Positions 48,253 to 59,860 of a stretch of DNA of 64,000 nucleotides are shown one piece after another. Source of the stretch: Amblyomma americanum (Eukaryota; Arthropoda; Arachnida; Ixodida; Ixodidae); contig NC_135502.1 of assembly GCF_052857255.1 (NCBI RefSeq), forward strand, positions 187,423,806 through 187,487,805. Direction: 5' to 3'. The notes below the pieces were generated by a model. The model saw only the letters and a list, made by a program, of their open reading frames with translations, did not search any database and was not told where the DNA came from. Each line of letters starts with the position of its first letter. Positions within the stretch are counted from its first letter, which is position 1. The translations under genes were made by a program, and so were the position numbers.

Positions 48253-50149
48253 GAAAGCTGGACCTGCACCACTAGCAGCATGAACGGGCGCCAGAACAGC
48301 GAGAACCGCCTCTTTAGTACCGAGTTTTTAAGCGAAGAAGTCCAACTGCAACAAAACAAATACGTCCAGCGATGCGCGCACCACGAAAGCTAGACCTGCA
48401 CCACTAGCAGCATGAACGGGCGCAGAACAACGAGAACCGCCTCTTTAGTACCGAGTTTTTGAGCGAAGGAGTCCAATTGCAACAAAACAAATACGTCCAG
48501 CGATGCGCGCACCTTGAAATCTAGACCTGCACCACGAGCAGCTTGAACGGGCGCTTGAACAGCGAGAACTGCCACTTTAGTATCGAGTTTTTGACCGAAG
48601 GAGTCCAATTGCAACAAAACAAATACGTCTAGCCTTGCGCGCACCATGAAAGCTAGACCTGCACTACGAGCAGCATGAACGGGCGCTTGAACAGCGAGAA
48701 CCGCCTCTTTATTAGCGAGTTTTTGAGCGAAGGAGTCCAATTGCAACAAAACAAATACGTCCAGCGTTGCGCGCACCATGAAAGCTAGACCTGCACTACG
48801 AGCAGCATGAACGGGCTCTTGAACCTCGAGAACCGCCTCTTTAGTACCGAGTTTTTGAGCGAACGTGTCCAATTGCAACAAAACAAATACGTCCGGCGAT
48901 GCGCGCACCATGAAAGCTGGACCTGCACCACGAGCAGAATGAACGGGTTCTTGAACAGCGAGAACCGCCTCTTTAGTACCAAGTTTTTAAGCGAAGGAGT
49001 CCAATTGCAACAAAACAAATACGTCCAGCGATGCGCGCACCCTGAAAGCTAGACCTGCACCACGAGCAGCATAAACGGGCGCTTGAACAGCGAGAACTGC
49101 CTCTTTAGTACCGAGTTTTTGAGCGAAGGAGTCCAATTGCAACAAAACGAATACGTCTAGCGGTGTGCGTACCATGAAAGCTAGACCTGCACCACGAGCA
49201 GCTTTAACGGGCGCTTGAACAGCGAGAAACGCCACTTTAGTATCGAGTCTTTGAGCGACGGAATCCAATTGCAACAAAACAAATACGTCCAGCGTTGCGC
49301 GCACCAAGAAAGCTGGACCTGCACCACGAGCAGCACGAACGGGCACTTGAACAGCGAGAACTGCCTCTTTAGTACCGAGTTTTTGAGCCAAGGAGTCAAA
49401 TTGCAACCAAATAAATACGTCCAGCGATGCGCGCAACTTGAAAGCTAGACCTGCACCACAAATAGCATGAACGGGCGCTTGAACAGCGAGGACCGCCTCT
49501 TTAGTACCGAGTTTTTGAGCGAAGGAGTCCAATTGCAACAAAACAAATACGTCCAGCGTTGCGCGCACCATGAAAACTAGACCTGCGCCATGAGCAGCAC
49601 GAACGGGCGCTTGAACAGCGAGAACCGCCTCTTTAGTACCGAGTTTTTGAGCGAAGGATTCCAATTGCAACAAAACAAATACGTCCAGCGATGCGCGCAC
49701 CATGAAAGCTAGACCTGCACCACGAGCAGCATTTGCGGGCTCTTGAACAGCGAGAACCGCCTCTTTAGTACCGAGGTTTTTAGCGAAGGAATCCAATTGC
49801 AACAAAACAAATACGTCTAGCGGTGTGCGTACCATGAAAGCTAGACCTGCACCACGAGCAGCATGAACGGGCGCTTGAACAGCGAGAACCGCCTCTTTAG
49901 TACCGATTATTTGAGCCAAGGAGTCGAATTGCAACAAAACAAATACGTCCAGCGATGCGCCCACCATGAAAGCTTGACCTGCACCACGAGCAGCACGAAC
50001 GGGCACTTGAACAGCGAGAACTGCCTCTTTAGTACCGAGTTTTTGAGCCAAGGAGTCAAATTGCAACCAAATAAATACGTCCAGCGATGCGCGCAACTTG
50101 AAAGCTAGACCTGCACCACAAATAGCATGAACGGGCGCTTGAACAGCGA

Positions 50150-52735
50150 GAACCGCCTCTTTAGTACCGATTATTTGAGCCAAGGAGTCGAATTGCAACA
50201 AAACAAATACGTCCAGCGAGGCGCCCACCATGAAAGCTTGACCTGCACCACGAGCAGCACGAACGGGCACTTGAACAGCGAGAACTGCCTCTTTAGTACC
50301 GAGTTTTTGAGCCAAGGAGTCAAATTGCAACCAAACAAATACGTCCAGCGTTGCGCGCACCATGAAAACTAGACCTGCACCATGAGCAGCACGAACGGGC
50401 GCTTGAACAGCGAGAACCGCCTCTTTAGTACCGAGTTTTTGAGCGAAGGAGTCCAATTGCAGCAAAACAAATACGTCCAGCGAAGCGCGCACTATGAAAG
50501 CTAGATCTGCACCACGAGCAGCATGAACGGGCGCTAGACAGCGAGAACCGCCTCGTTAGTACAGAGTTTTTGAGCGAAGGAGTTCAATTGCAACAAAACA
50601 AATACCTCCAGCGGTGTGCGCACCATGAAAGCTAGACCTGCACCACGAGCAGCATAAACGGGCGCTTGAACAGCGAGAACCGCCTCTTTAGTACCGATTA
50701 TTTGAGCCAAGGAGTCGAATTGCAACAAAACAAATACGTCCAGCGATGCGCCCACCATGAAAGCTTGACCTGCACCACGAGCAGCACGAACGGGCACTTG
50801 AACAGCGAGAACTGCCTCTTTAGTACCGAGTTTTTGAGCCAAGGAGTCAAATTGCAACCAAATAAATACGTCCAGCGATGCGCGCAACTTGAAAGCTAGA
50901 CCTGCACCACAAATAGCATGAACGGGCGCTTGAACAGCGAGGACCGCCTCTTTAGTACCGAGTTTTTGAGCGAAGGAGTCCAATTGCAACAAAACAAATA
51001 CGTCCAGCGTTGCGCGCACCATGAAAACTAGACCTGCACCATGAGCAGCACGAGCGGGCGCTTGAACAGCGAGAACCGCCTCTTTAGTACCGAGTTTTTG
51101 AGCGAAGGATTCCAATTGCAACAAAACAAATACGTCCAGCGATGCGCGCACCATGAAAGCTAGACCTGCACCACGAGCAGCATTTGCGGGCTCTTGAACA
51201 GCGAGAACCGCCTCTTTAGTACCGAGGTTTTTAGCGAAGGAATCCAATTGCAACAAAACAAATACGTCTAGCGGTGTGCGTACCATGAAAGCTAGACCTG
51301 CACCACGAGCAGCATGAACGGGCGCTTGAACAGCGAGAACGGCCCCTTTAGTACCCAGTTTTTGAGCGAAGGAGTCCCATTGAAACAAAACATATACGTC
51401 AAGCGATGCGCGCACCATGAAAGCTAGACCTGCACCACGAGCAGCATGAACAGGCGCTTGAACAGCGAGAACCGCCTCTTTAGTACCGAGTTTTTGAGCG
51501 AAGGATTCCAATTGCAACAAAACAAATACGTCCAGCCTTGCGCGCACCATGAAAGCTAGACCTGCACTACGAGCAGCATGAACGGGCGCTTGAACAGTGA
51601 GAACCGCCTCTTTAGTACCGAGTTTTTGAGCGAAGGAATCCAATTGCAACAAAACAAATACGTCCAGCGTTGCGCGCACAATGAAAGCTAGACCTGCACC
51701 ACGAGCAGCATGAACGGGCGCTTGAACAGCGAGAACCGCCTCTTTTGTACCGAGTTTTTGAGCGAAGGAGTCCAATTGCAACAATACAAATACGTCCAGC
51801 GTTGCGCGCACCATGAAAGCTAGACTTGCACCACGAGCAGCATGAACAGGCGCTTGAATAGCGAGAACCGCCTCGTTAGTACCAACTTTTTGAGCGAAGC
51901 AGTCCAATTGCAACAAAACAAATACGTCCAGCGTTGCGCGCACCATGAAATCTAGACCTGCACCACGAGCAGCATGAACGCGCACTTGAACAGCGAGAAC
52001 CACCTCTTCAGTACCGAGTTTTTGAGCGAAGGAGTCGAATTTCAACAAAACAAATACGTCCAGGGATGCGCGCACCATGAAAGCTGGACCTGCACCACTA
52101 GCAGCATGAACGGGCGCCAGAACAGCGAGAACCGCCTCTTTAGTATCGAGTTTTTAAGCGAAGAAGTCCAACTGCAACAAAACAAATACGTCCAGCGATG
52201 CGCGCACCATGAAAGCTAGAACTGCACCACTAGCAGCATGAACGGGCGCAGAACAACGAGAACCGCCTCTTTAGTACCGAGTTTTTGAGCGAAGGAGTCC
52301 AATTGCAACAAAACAAATACGTCCAGCGATGCGCGCACCTTGAAATCTAGACCTGCACCACGAGCAACTTGAACGGGCGCTTGAACAGCGAGAACTGCCA
52401 CTTTAGTATCGAGTTTTTGACCGAAGGAGTCCAATTGCAACAAAACAAATACGTCTAGCCTTGCGCGCACCATGAAAGCTAGACCTGCACTACGAGCAGC
52501 ATGAACGGGCGCTTGAACAGCGAGAACCGCCTCTTTATTACCGAGTTTTTGAGCGAAGGAGTCCAATTGCAACAAAACAAATACGTCCAGCGTTGCGCGC
52601 ACCATGAAAGCTAGACCTGCACTACGAGCAGCATGAACGGGCTCTTGAACCTCGAGAACCGCCTCTTTAGTACCGAGTTTTTGAGCGAACGTGTCCAATT
52701 GCAACAAAACAAATACGTCCGGCGATGCGCGCACC
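50150..52735. repeat. 17,870-bp-offset segmental duplication, copy 2
   Basis: This is the partner of 32,280-34,865. Private differences include AATACCTCC near 50,600, GAATAGCGAG near 51,858 and TAGTATCGAG near 52,142. The order of variant units is unchanged, so the pair arose by duplicating a block and not by independent homogenisation. Confidence 0.85.
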
Positions 52736-55700
52736 AAGAAAGCTGGACCTGCACCACGAGCAGCATAAACGGGCGCTTGAACAGCGAGAACTGCCTCTTT
52801 AGTACCGAGTTTTTGAGCGAAGGAGTCCAATTGCAACAAAACGAATACGTCTAGCGGTGTGCGTACCATGAAAGCTAGACCTGCACCACGAGCAGCTTGA
52901 ACGGGCGCTTGAACAGCGAGAAACGCCACTTTAGTATCGAGTTTTTGAGCGACGGAATCCAATTGCAACAAAACAAATACGTCCAGCGTTGCGCGCACCA
53001 TGAAAGCTAGACCTGCACTACGAGCAGCATGAACGGGCACTTGAACAGCGAGAACCGCCTCTTTAGTACCGAGTTTTTGAGCGAAGGAGTCCAATTGCAA
53101 CAAAACAAATACGTCCAGCGATGCGCGCACCAAGAAAGCTGGACCTGCACCACTAGCATCATGAACGGGCGCCAGAACAGCAAGAACCGCCTCTTTAGTA
53201 CCGAGTTTTTGAGCGAAGGAGACCAATTGCCACAAAACAAATACGTCCAGCGATGCGCGCACCATGAAAGCTGGACCTGTACCACGAGCAGCATGAACGG
53301 GCGCTAGAACTGCGAGAGCCGCCTGGTTATTTCCGGGTTTTTAAGCGAAGGAGTCAAACCGCAACAAAAGAAATATGTCCAGCGATGCGCGCACCTTGAA
53401 ATCTAGACCTGCACCACGAGCAGCTTGAACGGGCGCTTGAACAGCGAGAACTGCCACTTTAGTATCGAGTTTTTGACCGAAGGAGTCCAATTGCAACAAA
53501 ACAAATACGTCCAGCCTTGCCCGCACCATGAAAGCAAGACCTGCACTACGAGCAGCATGAACGGGCGCTTGAACAGCGAGAACCGCCTCTTTAGTACCGA
53601 GTTTTTGAGCGAAGGAGTCGAATCGCAACAAAACAAATACGTCCAGCGTTGCGCGCACCATGAAAGCTAGACCTGCACTACGAGCAGCTTGAACGGGCGC
53701 TTGAACAGCGATAACCGCCACTTTAGTATCGAGTTTTTGAGCGACGGAGTCCAATTGCAACAAAACAAATACGTCCAGCGTTGCGCGCACCATGAAAGCT
53801 AGACCTGCACTACGAGCAGCATGAACGGGCGCTTGAACAGCGAGAACCGCCTCTTTAGTACCGAGATTTTGAGCGAAGGAGTCCAATTGCAACAAAACAA
53901 TTACGTCCAGCGTTGCGCGCACCAAGAAAGCTGGACCTGCACTACAAGCAGCATGAACGGGCTCTTGAACCTCGAGAACCGCCTCTTTAGTACAGAGTTT
54001 TTGAGCGAACGTGTCCAATTGCAACAAAACAAATACGTCCGGCGATGCGCGCACCATGAAAGCTGGACCTGCACCACGAGCAGAATGAACGGGTTCTTGA
54101 ACAGCCAGAACCGCCTCTTTAGTACCGAGTTTTTGAGCGAAGGAATCCAATTGCAACAAAACAAATACGTCCAGTGATGCGCGCACCTTGAAAGCTAGAC
54201 CTGCACCACGAGCAGCTTGAACGGGCGCTTGAACAGCGAGAACTGCCACTCTAGTATCGAGTTTTTGAGCGAAGGAGTCCAATTGCAACAAAACAAATAC
54301 GTCCAGCGATGCGCGCTCCATGAAAGCTAGACCTGCACCACGAGCAGCATGAACAGGCGCTTGAACAGCGAGAACCGGCTCTTTAGTACCGAGTTTTTGA
54401 GCGAAGGATTCCAATTGCAACAAAACAAATACGTCCAGCCTTGCCCGCACCATGAAAGCTAGACCTGCACTACGAGCAGCATGAACGGGCGCTTGAACAG
54501 CGAGAACCGCCTCTTTAGTACCGAGTTTTTGAGCGCAGGACTCGAATTTCAACAAAACAAATACGTCCAGGGATGCGCGCACCATGAAAGCTGGACCTGC
54601 ACCACTAGCAGCATGAACGGGCGCCAGAACAGCGAGAACCGCCTCTTTAGTACCGAGTGTTTAAGCGAAGAAGTCCAACTGCAACAAAACAAATACGTCC
54701 AGCGATGCGCGCACCATGAAAGCTAGACCTGCACCACTAGCAGCATGAACGGGCGCAGAACAACGAGAACCGCCTCTTTAGTACCGAGTTTTTGAGCGAA
54801 GGGGTCCAATTGCAACAAAACAAATACGTCCAGCGATGCGCGCACCATGAAAGCTGGACCTGTACCACGAGCAGCATGAACGGGCGCTAGAATTGCGAGA
54901 GCCGCCTGGTTAGTACCGGGTTTTTAAGGGAAGGAGTCCAACCGCAACAAAACAAATACGTCCAGCGATGCGCGCACCTTGAAAGCTAGACCTGCACCAC
55001 GAGCAGCTTGAACGGGCGCTTGAACAGCGAGAACTGCCACTTTAGTATCGAGTTTTTGACCGGAGGAGTCCAATTGCAACAAAACAAATACGTCCAGCCT
55101 TGCGCGCACCATGAAAGCTAGACCTGCACTACGAGCAGCATGAACGGGCGCTTGATCAGCGAGAACCGCCTCTTTAGTACCGAGTTTTTGAGCGAAGGAG
55201 TACAGCTGCAACAAAACAAATACGTCCAGCGTTGCGCGCACCAAGAAAGCTGGACCTGCACCCCCAGCAGCATGAACGGGCACTTGAACAGCGAGAACTG
55301 CCTGTTTAGTACCGAGTTTTTGAGCCAAGGAGTCAAATTGCATCCAAACAAATACGTCCAACGATGCGCGCAACTTGAAAGCTAGACCTGCACCACAAGT
55401 AGCATGAACGGGCGCTTGAACAGCGAGGACCGCCTCTTTAGTACCGAGTTTTTAAGCGAAGGAGTCCAATTGCAACAAAACAAATACGTCCAGCGTTGCG
55501 CGCACCAAGAAAGCTGGACCTGCACCCCCAGCAGCATGAACGGGCACTTGAACAGCGAGAACTGCCTGTTTAGTACCGAGTTTTTGAGCCAAGGAGTCAA
55601 ATTGCATCCAAACAAATACGTCCAGCGTTGCGCGCACCATGAAAACTAGACCTGCACCATGAGCAGCACGAACGGGCGCTTGAACAGCGAGAACCGCCTC

Positions 55701-57713
55701 TTTAGTACCGAGTTTTTGAGCGAAGGAGTCCAATTGCAACAAAACAAATACGTCCAGCGATGCGCGCACTATGAAAGCTAGATCTGCACCACGAGCAGCA
55801 TGAACGGGCGCTAGACTGCGAGAACCGCCTCGTTAGTACCAAGTTTTTGAGCGAAGGAGTCCAATTGCAAAAAAACAAATTCGTCCAGCGGTGCGCTCAC
55901 CAAGAAAGCTGGACCTGCGCCACGAGCAGCATGAACGGGCGCTTGAACAGCGAGAACCGCCTCTTTAGTACCGAGTTCTTGAGCGAAGGAGTCGAATTTC
56001 AACAAAACAAATACGTCCAGCGATGCGCGCACCATGAAAGCTAGATCTGCACCACGAGCAGCATGAACGGGCGCTAGAACTGCGAGAACCGCCTCGTTAG
56101 TACCAACTTTTTGAGCGAAGCAGTCCAATTGCAATAAAACAAATACGTCCAGCGATGCGCGCACCATGAAATATAGGCCTGCACCACGAGCAGCATGAAC
56201 GCGCGCTTGAACAGCGAGAACCACCTCTTTAGTACCGAGTTCTTGAGCGAGGGAGTCGAATTTCAACAAAACAATTACGTCCAGCGATGCGCGCACCATG
56301 AAAGCTGGACCTGCACCACTAGCAGCATGAACGGGCGCCAGAACAGCAAGAACCGCCTCTTTAGTACCAAGTTTTTGAGCGAAGGAGACCAATTGCCACT
56401 AAACAAATACGTCCAGCGATGCGCGCACCATGAAAGCTGGACCTGTACCACGAGCAGCATGAACGGGCGCTAGAACTGCGAGAGCCGCCTCTTTAGTACC
56501 GGGTTTTTAAGCGAAGGAGTCCAACCGCAACAAAACAAATACGTCCAGTGATGCGCGCACCTTGAAAGCTAGACCTGCACCACGAGCAGCTTGAACGGGC
56601 GCTTGAACAGCGAGAACTGCCACTCTAGTATCGAGTTTTTGAGCGAAGGAGTCCAATTGCAACAAAACAAATACGTCCAGCGTTGCGCGCACCATGAAAG
56701 CTAGACCTGCACTACGAGCAGCATGAACGGGCGCTTGAACAGCGAGAACCGCCTCTTTATACCGAGTTTTTGAGCGAAGGAGTCCAATTGCAACAAAACA
56801 AATACGTCCAGCGTCGCGCGCACCATGAAAGCTAGACCTGCACTACGAGCAGCATGAACGGGCTCTTGATTCTCGAGAACCGCCTCTTTAGTACAGAGTT
56901 TTTGAGCGAACGTGTCCAATTGCAACAAAACAAATACGTCCGGCGATGCGCGCACCATGAAAGCTGGACCTGCACCACGAGCAGAATGAACGGGTTCTTG
57001 AACAGCGAGAACCGCCTCTTTAGTACCGAGTTTTTGAGCGAAGGAATCCAATTGCAACAAAACAAATACGTCTAGCGGTGTGCGTACCATGAAAGCTAGA
57101 CCTGCACCACGAGCAGCATGAACGGGCGCTTGAACAGCGAGAACCGCCCCTTTAGTACCCAGTTTTTGAGCGAAGGAGTCCCATTGCAGCAAAACAAATA
57201 CGTCCAGCGATGCGCGCACCATGAAAGCTAGACCTGCACCACGAGCAGCATGAACAGGCGCTTGAACAGCGAGAACCGCCTCTTTAGTACCGAGTTTTTG
57301 AGCGAAGGATTCCAATTGCAACAAAACAAATACGTCCAGCCTTGCGCGCACCATGAAAGCTAGACCTGCACTACGAGCAGCATGAACGGGCGCTTGAACA
57401 GCGAGAACCGCCTCTTTAGTACCGAGTTTTTGAGCGAAGGAGTCCAATTGCGACAAAACAAATACGTCCAGCGTTGCGCGCACCATGAAAGCTAGACCTG
57501 CACCACGAGCAGCATGAACGGGCGCTTGAACAGCGAGAACCGCCTCTTTTGTACCGAGTTTTTGAGCGAAGGAGTCCAATTGCAACAAAACAAATACGTC
57601 CAGCGATGCGCGCACCATGAAATCTAGGCCTGCACCACGAGCAGCATGAACGCGCGCTTGAACAGCGAGAACCACCTCTTTAGTACCGAGTTCTTCAGCG
57701 AGGGAGTCGAATT

Positions 57714-59435
57714 TCAAAAAACAAATACGTCCAGCGATGCGCGCACCATGAAAGCTGGACCTGCACCACTAGCAGCATGAACGGGCGCCAGAACAGCAAG
57801 AACCGCCTCTTTAGTACCAAGTTTTTGAGCGAAGGATTCCAATTGCAACAAAACAAATACGTCCAGCCTTGCGCGCACCATGAAAGCTAGACCTGCAATA
57901 CGAGCAGCATGAACGGGCGCTTGAACAGCGAGAACCGCCTCTTTAGTACCGAGTTTTTGAGCGAAGGAGTCCAATTGCGACAAAACAAATACGTCCAGCG
58001 TTGCGCGCACCATGAAAGCTAGACCTGCACCACGAGCAGCATGAACGGGCGCTTGAACAGCGAGAACCGCCTCTTTTGTACCGAGTTTTTGAGCGAAGGA
58101 GTCCAATTGCAACAAAACAAATACGTCCAGCGATGCGCGCACCATGAAAGCTAGACCTGCACCACGAGCAGCATGAACGCGCGCTTGAACAGCGAGAACC
58201 ACCTCTTTAGTACCGAGTTCTTGAGCGAAGGAGTCGAATTTCAACAAAACAAATACGTCCAGCGATGCGCGCACCATGAAAGCTAGATCTGCACCACGAG
58301 CAGCATGAACGGGCGCTAGAACTGCGAGAACCGCCTCGTTAGTACCAACTTTTTGAGCGAAGCAGTCCAATTGCAATAAAACAAATACGTCCAGCGATGC
58401 GCGCACCATGAAATCTAGGCCTGCACCACGAGCAGCATGAACGCGCGCTTGAACAGCGAGAACCACCTCTTTAGTACCGAGTTCTTCAGCGAGGGAGTCG
58501 AATTTCAACAAAACAAATACGTCCAGCGATGCGCGCACCATGAAAGCTGGACCTGCACCACTAGCAGCATGAACGGGCGCCAGAACAGCAAGAACCGCCT
58601 CTTTAGTACCAAGTTTTTGAGCGAAGGAGACCAATTGCCACAAAACAAATACGTCCAGCGATGCGCGCACCATGAAAGCTGGACCTGTACCACGAGCAGC
58701 ATGAACGGGCGCTAGAACTGCGAGAGCCGCCTCTTTAGTACCAAGTTTTTGAGCGAAGGAGTCCAACCGCAACAAAACAAATACGTCCAGCGATGCGCGC
58801 ACCATGAAAGCTAGACCTGCACCACGAGCAGCTTGAACGGGCGCTTGAACCGCGAGAACTGCCACTTTAGTATCGAGTTTTTGAGCGAAGGAGTCCAGTT
58901 GCAACAAAACAAATACGTCCAGCGTTGCGCGCACCATGAAAGCTAGACCTGCCCTACGAGCAGCATGAACGGGCGCTTGGACAGCGAGAACCGCCTCTTT
59001 AGTACCGAGTTTTTGAGCGAAGGAGTCCAATTGCAACAAAACAATTACGTCCAGCGATGCGCGCACCATGAAAGCTAGACCTGCACAACGAGCAGCATGA
59101 ACGGGCGCTTCAACAGCGAGAACCGCCTCTTTAGTACCGAGGTTTTGAGCGAAGGAGTCCAATATCAACAAAACAAATACGTCCAGCGATGCGCGCACCA
59201 TGAAAGCTGGACCTGCACCACGAGCAGCATGAACGGGCGCGTGAACAGCGAGAACCTCCTCTTTAGTACCGAGTTTTTGAGCGAAGGAGTCCAATTTCAA
59301 CAAAACAAATACGTCCAGCGATGCGCGCGCCATTAAAGCGAGACCTGCACCACGAGCAGCATGAACGGGCGCTTCAACAGCGAGAACCGCCTCTTTAGTA
59401 CCGAGTTTTCGAGCGAAGGAGTCCAATTGCAACAA
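57714..59435 (-). other. Array open frame nearest the right edge, 573 codons
   Basis: Thirteen units are open up to the foldback insertion. The lower end at 57,714 comes from a lost base in the A-run (TTTCAAAAAACAAAT instead of TTTCAACAAAACAAAT), which shifts the frame. Unit variants here (RKLGTKEAVLAVEAPV, QELGTKEVVLAVQARV) differ from most of the left block, as expected for edge units that exchange less often. There is no start context beyond the first in-frame codon. Confidence 0.18.
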
Positions 59436-59443
59436 AACAAATA
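59432..59443. repeat. Target-site duplication, left copy
   Basis: ACAAAACAAATA, identical to 59,596-59,607 across the foldback insertion. The next outer bases differ on each side (A versus T), so the duplication is 12 bp. Confidence 0.88.
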
Positions 59444-59595
59444 AAGGTCAGAATCGTCTTTTCTTGGGCTAGTTGGTTTTTCATGCTGTAGGTGTTTGCA
59501 GCGCACACGAAACACGGACGGACAGAAAAGGGAACGAAACACAGCGCTGTGTTCGTTCCCTTTTCTGTCCGTCCGTGTGTGCGCTGCAAACACCT
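59444..59595 (-). mobile_element. 152-bp foldback insertion with 12-bp target duplication
   Basis: This insertion interrupts an array unit and is flanked by identical ACAAAACAAATA at 59,432-59,443 and 59,596-59,607, a sequence present once in normal units. Inside, 59,488-59,545 and 59,546-59,597 are inverted copies meeting at the palindrome ACAGCGCTGT. The arms pair except for one base and a 5-base extra stretch in the left arm (GTTTCGTGTG versus GTGTG). The right arm's last two bases fall in the target duplication. A further 44 bp (59,444-59,487) lies only on the left. There is no ORF and no poly(A). A 12-bp duplication with an asymmetric hairpin suggests either a foldback/MITE-like element or a LINE-mobilised, snap-back retroposed fragment. 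Family not recognised. Confidence 0.85.
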
Positions 59596-59607
59596 ACAAA
59601 ACAAATA
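59596..59607. repeat. Target-site duplication, right copy
   Basis: ACAAAACAAATA, the right partner. It continues into CGTCC of the interrupted array unit. Confidence 0.88.
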
Positions 59608-59681
59608 CGTCCATCGATGCGCGCACCATGAAAGCTAGACCTGCACCTCGAGCAGCATGAACAGGCTCTTCAGCAGCGAGA
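59608..59681 (-). repeat. Terminal partial 132-bp unit
   Basis: After the foldback insertion a partial unit continues (CGTCCATCGATGCGCGCACC through CAGCAGCGAG). Similarity to the array then stops and protease-like retrotransposon sequence begins. The transition shares the short string CAGCGAGA with the normal unit, so the exact breakpoint is uncertain by a few bases. This is the right edge of the array in this window. Confidence 0.85.
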
Positions 59682-59689
59682 TGGCGTAG

Positions 59690-59860
59690 TTAGGTGGCCC
59701 CCTGCGGTGCGAATTTGTGGGCCGTCCCATAACTTTCCTCAGCTGCGCAGCGAATGTTCCATTCTTCCCCGAGTAATCGGCTCCCGTGTCGACTAGAGCG
59801 GTAACTTTCCGGCCGTCGATATTCACTTCTAGTTCGTATGCCCTGGCTCTTGCATTGCAC
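59690..59860 (-). pseudogene. Truncated retroviral-type aspartic protease domain
   Basis: The frame has ELEVNIDGRKVTALVDTGADYS, with the active-site DTGA at 59,779-59,790, then FAAQLRKV. A frameshift follows, after which GPQIRTAGGHL appears in another frame. The flap and second half are absent because the 132-bp array begins about 100 bp downstream. Confidence 0.72.

Larger units (their letters stand above)
42678..59431 (-). repeat. 132-bp tandem array, right block
   Basis: The same 132-bp family resumes immediately after the LINE and continues to the foldback insertion. Many units carry variants also present in the left block, and whole segments are paralogous to it. About 32.28-34.86 kb corresponds to 50.15-52.73 kb at an offset of 17,870-17,871. 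About 37.75-38.13 kb plus 42.68-43.64 kb corresponds to 53.11-54.45 kb. The block contains extra unit types such as GCTAGAACTGCGAGAGCC and AAATAGGTCC that are rare or absent before 38 kb. One 3-bp deletion near 46,228 (GCGAAGTCC instead of GCGAAGAAGTCC) preserves the frame. Confidence 0.96.

Noticed and set aside
1..59681. CRISPR-like or interspersed-spacer array
   Set aside because: Units are contiguous 132-bp repeats with no unique spacers, in clearly eukaryotic retroelement-rich DNA.
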